Origin: Ariolimax columbianus
Taxonomy: Eukaryota; Mollusca; Gastropoda; Stylommatophora; Arionidae
NCBI GenBank assembly: GCA_036924085.1
Contig: JAVGWX010000014.1
Span: 34,539,936-34,603,935, forward strand
DNA: 64,000 nucleotides
Reading direction: 5' to 3'
Shown: positions 61,938 to 64,000 of the stretch, piece by piece
Numbering within the stretch: the first letter of the stretch is position 1
Layout: each line of letters starts with the position of its first letter
Translations under genes and position numbers: made by a program
The notes under the pieces: generated by a model
Told to the model about the DNA's origin: nothing
The model's database searches: none
What the model saw: only the letters and a program-made list of their open reading frames with translations

Positions 61938-61939
61938 GT

Positions 61940-62240
61940 AAGAGAAACAAAACAACCAGAACCACCAGAAATATGAGACCATTCAAAAAAAGAATAGTGA
62001 ACTTTTCATTATTCCTTCAAAAATATTGCAGTTTGAAGTTTTACAGAGAATAAAATCTAAATTTTAAAAAAACTGTCATTACAGTGTTTATTCTGGAAGA
62101 TTTATAAGACTGAGGAATAAAGATCACTTGCCTCTGCAGTCACAATGGAGTGTACAGGATAGGTTTTTATTTTAATGACTGGTCTAACAGTTTGGATGTT
62201 GGACTTCTAACAACAGGGATTCTTAACCGCGGTACGGTCT
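61940..62240. other. Intron after exon 22
   Basis: No feature recognised. Confidence 0.5.
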
Positions 62241-62244
62241 TCAC

Positions 62245-62764
62245 TTTTTTTCTTTCAGTTCAGTTCATCCCGTAACCCATCAGGTCGTTGGGGCACACAC
62301 GAAGACACTCCCAAAATCCCACGCCATCCCTCTCTGTCTGTCACCGCCTGACGTATCTCACCGGGATGAAGGGATGACCACGCAGTGATGTTGTCCACCC
62401 ATCTCTTCCTTGGACGTCCTCGCACTCTCTGTCCTGGTACGGAACCAAAGAGTATCGAATTGGTAATTCCGTTAAACCTCGCGACGTGCCCGCACCAGGT
62501 CATCTTTCGTCTTTTGATAGCTGTGAACAGATCTTCAAAAGCACCAATAGCGTCTTCAACTCTCTGACGTATTACTACGTTCGTGACACGATCTTTATAT
62601 GTAACATTTAGGATTTTTCTATAGCACCTCATTTCCATTGCATGTATTCTGCCCTGGATATCTGCTGTAATGGTCCAGGTCTCGCAGGCATATAGAAATA
62701 TTGATAGCACCAAAGAGATCAAATAAAAACATAGTCTGTATAGTCTGTGAGATTGCAGGAGCAA
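62245..62764 (-). pseudogene. LINE reverse transcriptase C-terminus, 169-codon frame
   Basis: The minus strand encodes LYACETWTITADIQGRIHAM then EMRCYRKILNVTYKDRVTN, MTWCGHVARFNG, GQRVRGRPRKRWVDNITAWS and REGWRGILGVSSCVPQRPDG. This is the YGCETWTL..RCYRxILxISYxDxxTN order of a CR1/RTE-like C-terminal region. The frame is open to its stop at 62255 (ELN*), a relatively recent 5'-truncated copy. Confidence 0.87.
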
Positions 62765-63195
62765 TCAGCCTTCTTATTCTTCATATAATTGCTGATTACA
62801 CTATCAGATTTGTTCTTATGATGAACCCGACTCTTGCCAGGAGCTCCACTTTAGCCTAATACAGCTTTGAGTTTAGTGTTTAGTCATAGGGATAATGTAT
62901 CTTACGAGCGACCTTTATTCCTCAACCTATAAATCCTCCCATGGACCTTAGCAATGGGAATAAGCACCATTATGGGAGCTGTTTATAGATGGTAGTGAAA
63001 CAACCTATGCTTCCTTTGTTCACAATATTCAGCCACCTGCTCCTCATAAAATGTCAAGCAACTGTTCAATTGAAAGCTATTTCAGTAAATGAGTTTATTT
63101 TACTGATATTTGAGGAAGGACACAGTTATGTACAGATATGTATATTATGGAATGCTTTAATTAATAGCTGTCCATCGTTGTCGATAAGGACCGTC
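62765..63195. other. Unclassified sequence after the last FCSK exon
   Basis: 62858-62890 repeats the words at 50830-50850. Otherwise nothing supported. Confidence 0.4.
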
Positions 63196-63199
63196 GACA

Positions 63200-63770
63200 T
63201 CATCCTTGTCACAGATTTCCCTGTTGGGTGTGGGTGCACATGTGGCTGAACAGGCCAATGCGAGCACGAAAACATCTGCTACATATCGGGCACACGAGGT
63301 TTGTAGAAGGGGATGGTGTTCCTGCTGCTCGGGATTTCCGCGTCTCGCGTCTGCTCTGGGCTTTCACAACACGGTCGTCTTCACCGGCAGCCACACCCGA
63401 TTTGACTGCACTTCTCCAGTCAGATCTGTTTTGCGCAAGACCTTCCCAGGTGTCGATGTCTATCTGGCAACTTTTTAGTGAGTCCTTCAGACCGTCTTTA
63501 AAACGTTTCTTTGGGCGCCCTCTCTCGCGCCATCCCTCTCTCAGCTTGCCGTAGAGAAGCTTCTTTGAGAGCCGCTCGTTTGACATACGGACGAGGTGTC
63601 CGGCCCATCCTAGTCGTGCTTTTTCTAGCAGTGCATGTATGCTGGGCATGTTAGCCCTCGAGAGAACCTCGATGTCAGTGACACGATCTTGCCATCGGAT
63701 GTGGAATATTCGCCTCAGGCAACCTGTGTGGAAGTGGTTTAACCTCCTTGTATGTCCAGAGTATGGAATG
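63200..63770 (-). pseudogene. LINE C-terminus with terminal zinc finger
   Basis: A minus-strand frame of 146 codons (63649-63209) encodes LLEKARLGWAGHLVRMSNER, LSKKLLYGKLREGWRERGRP, KKRFKDGLKDSLKSCQIDID, TWEGLAQNRSDWRSAV and a C2H2-like finger CPICSRCFRARIGLFSHMCTH. That combination ends several invertebrate LINE ORFs. 63770-63650 continues upstream after a stop. The older copy at 42725 lacks the finger. Confidence 0.87.
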
Positions 63771-64000
63771 CTTTAATGCAGACATTATGTACACTATTAA
63801 CAAAATGTATTTGTGTACAGTCAGCAATGTTACATTACCTTAAAGAAGTAATAGAGAAACACCGCTTAGCATGACTTCATGCAATGACAGCTTAGCAGTT
63901 ACTAGCACCACCACAGGCAGAGTGCAGGTCCTATACTGCTGGGTAGGATAAATGTCAACAAGGAAAAACCTGGAGGCCGAACACCCCAGAGCTGTAAATT

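Overview
The window is animal nuclear DNA, very probably from an invertebrate and perhaps a mollusc. That last step is inference from the mix of RTE-, jockey/I- and CR1-like LINE remnants, tRNA-derived SINEs, mariner elements and minisatellites; no diagnostic marker is present. No bacterial operons, rRNA genes, functional tRNA genes or CRISPR arrays are visible.

One host gene explains the window. On the + strand, 22 small exons from 404 to 61937 join in continuous phase, each acceptor ending in AG and each donor beginning with GT, into 934 codons closely resembling animal L-fucose kinase (FCSK, also called FUK; about 1080 residues in human). The start codon and about the first 35 residues lie upstream of the window. 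The last 130-150 residues, with the final GHMP-kinase motif, lie downstream. The order is a nucleotidyltransferase-like N-terminus (exons 1-9), a middle with beta-helix-like hexapeptide character (exons 10-11), a linker (exons 12-17) and a GHMP kinase domain (exons 18-22). The product phosphorylates free L-fucose for GDP-fucose salvage.

The introns make up about 95% of the sequence and are packed with repeats. 0-6 kb: LINE fragments and four SINE families. 6.6-8.1 kb: four tandem copies of a 350-bp poly(T)-headed unit. 9.4-12.7 kb: 94-bp and 50-bp tandem arrays. 13-18 kb: SINE-A, mariner and minisatellites. 18.1-20.3 kb: a hAT-like remnant split by a LINE. 21-32 kb: LINE and mariner remnants with minisatellites arising inside them. 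29.9-34.7 kb: two opposed copies of one MITE. 37.6-40.6 kb: a long antisense LINE with a target-site duplication. 41-44 kb: LINE 3' ends and two histone-type hairpins. 45.7-50 kb: repeated copies of FCSK intron/exon junctions and a minisatellite derived from a SINE. 50-64 kb: a SINE with a LINE tail, more minisatellites, a mariner MITE and several LINE 3' ends.

The most notable observations are partial exon-edge duplications beside three FCSK exons, minisatellites that match segments of a dispersed SINE, a tRNA-derived SINE sharing its 3' tail with a co-resident LINE, tandem units separated by the same 12-bp target-like sequence, and histone-mRNA-type stem-loops in two places. No new multi-gene system was found. 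Splice sites and family assignments were read by eye, and repeat boundaries are approximate unless a target-site duplication is given.
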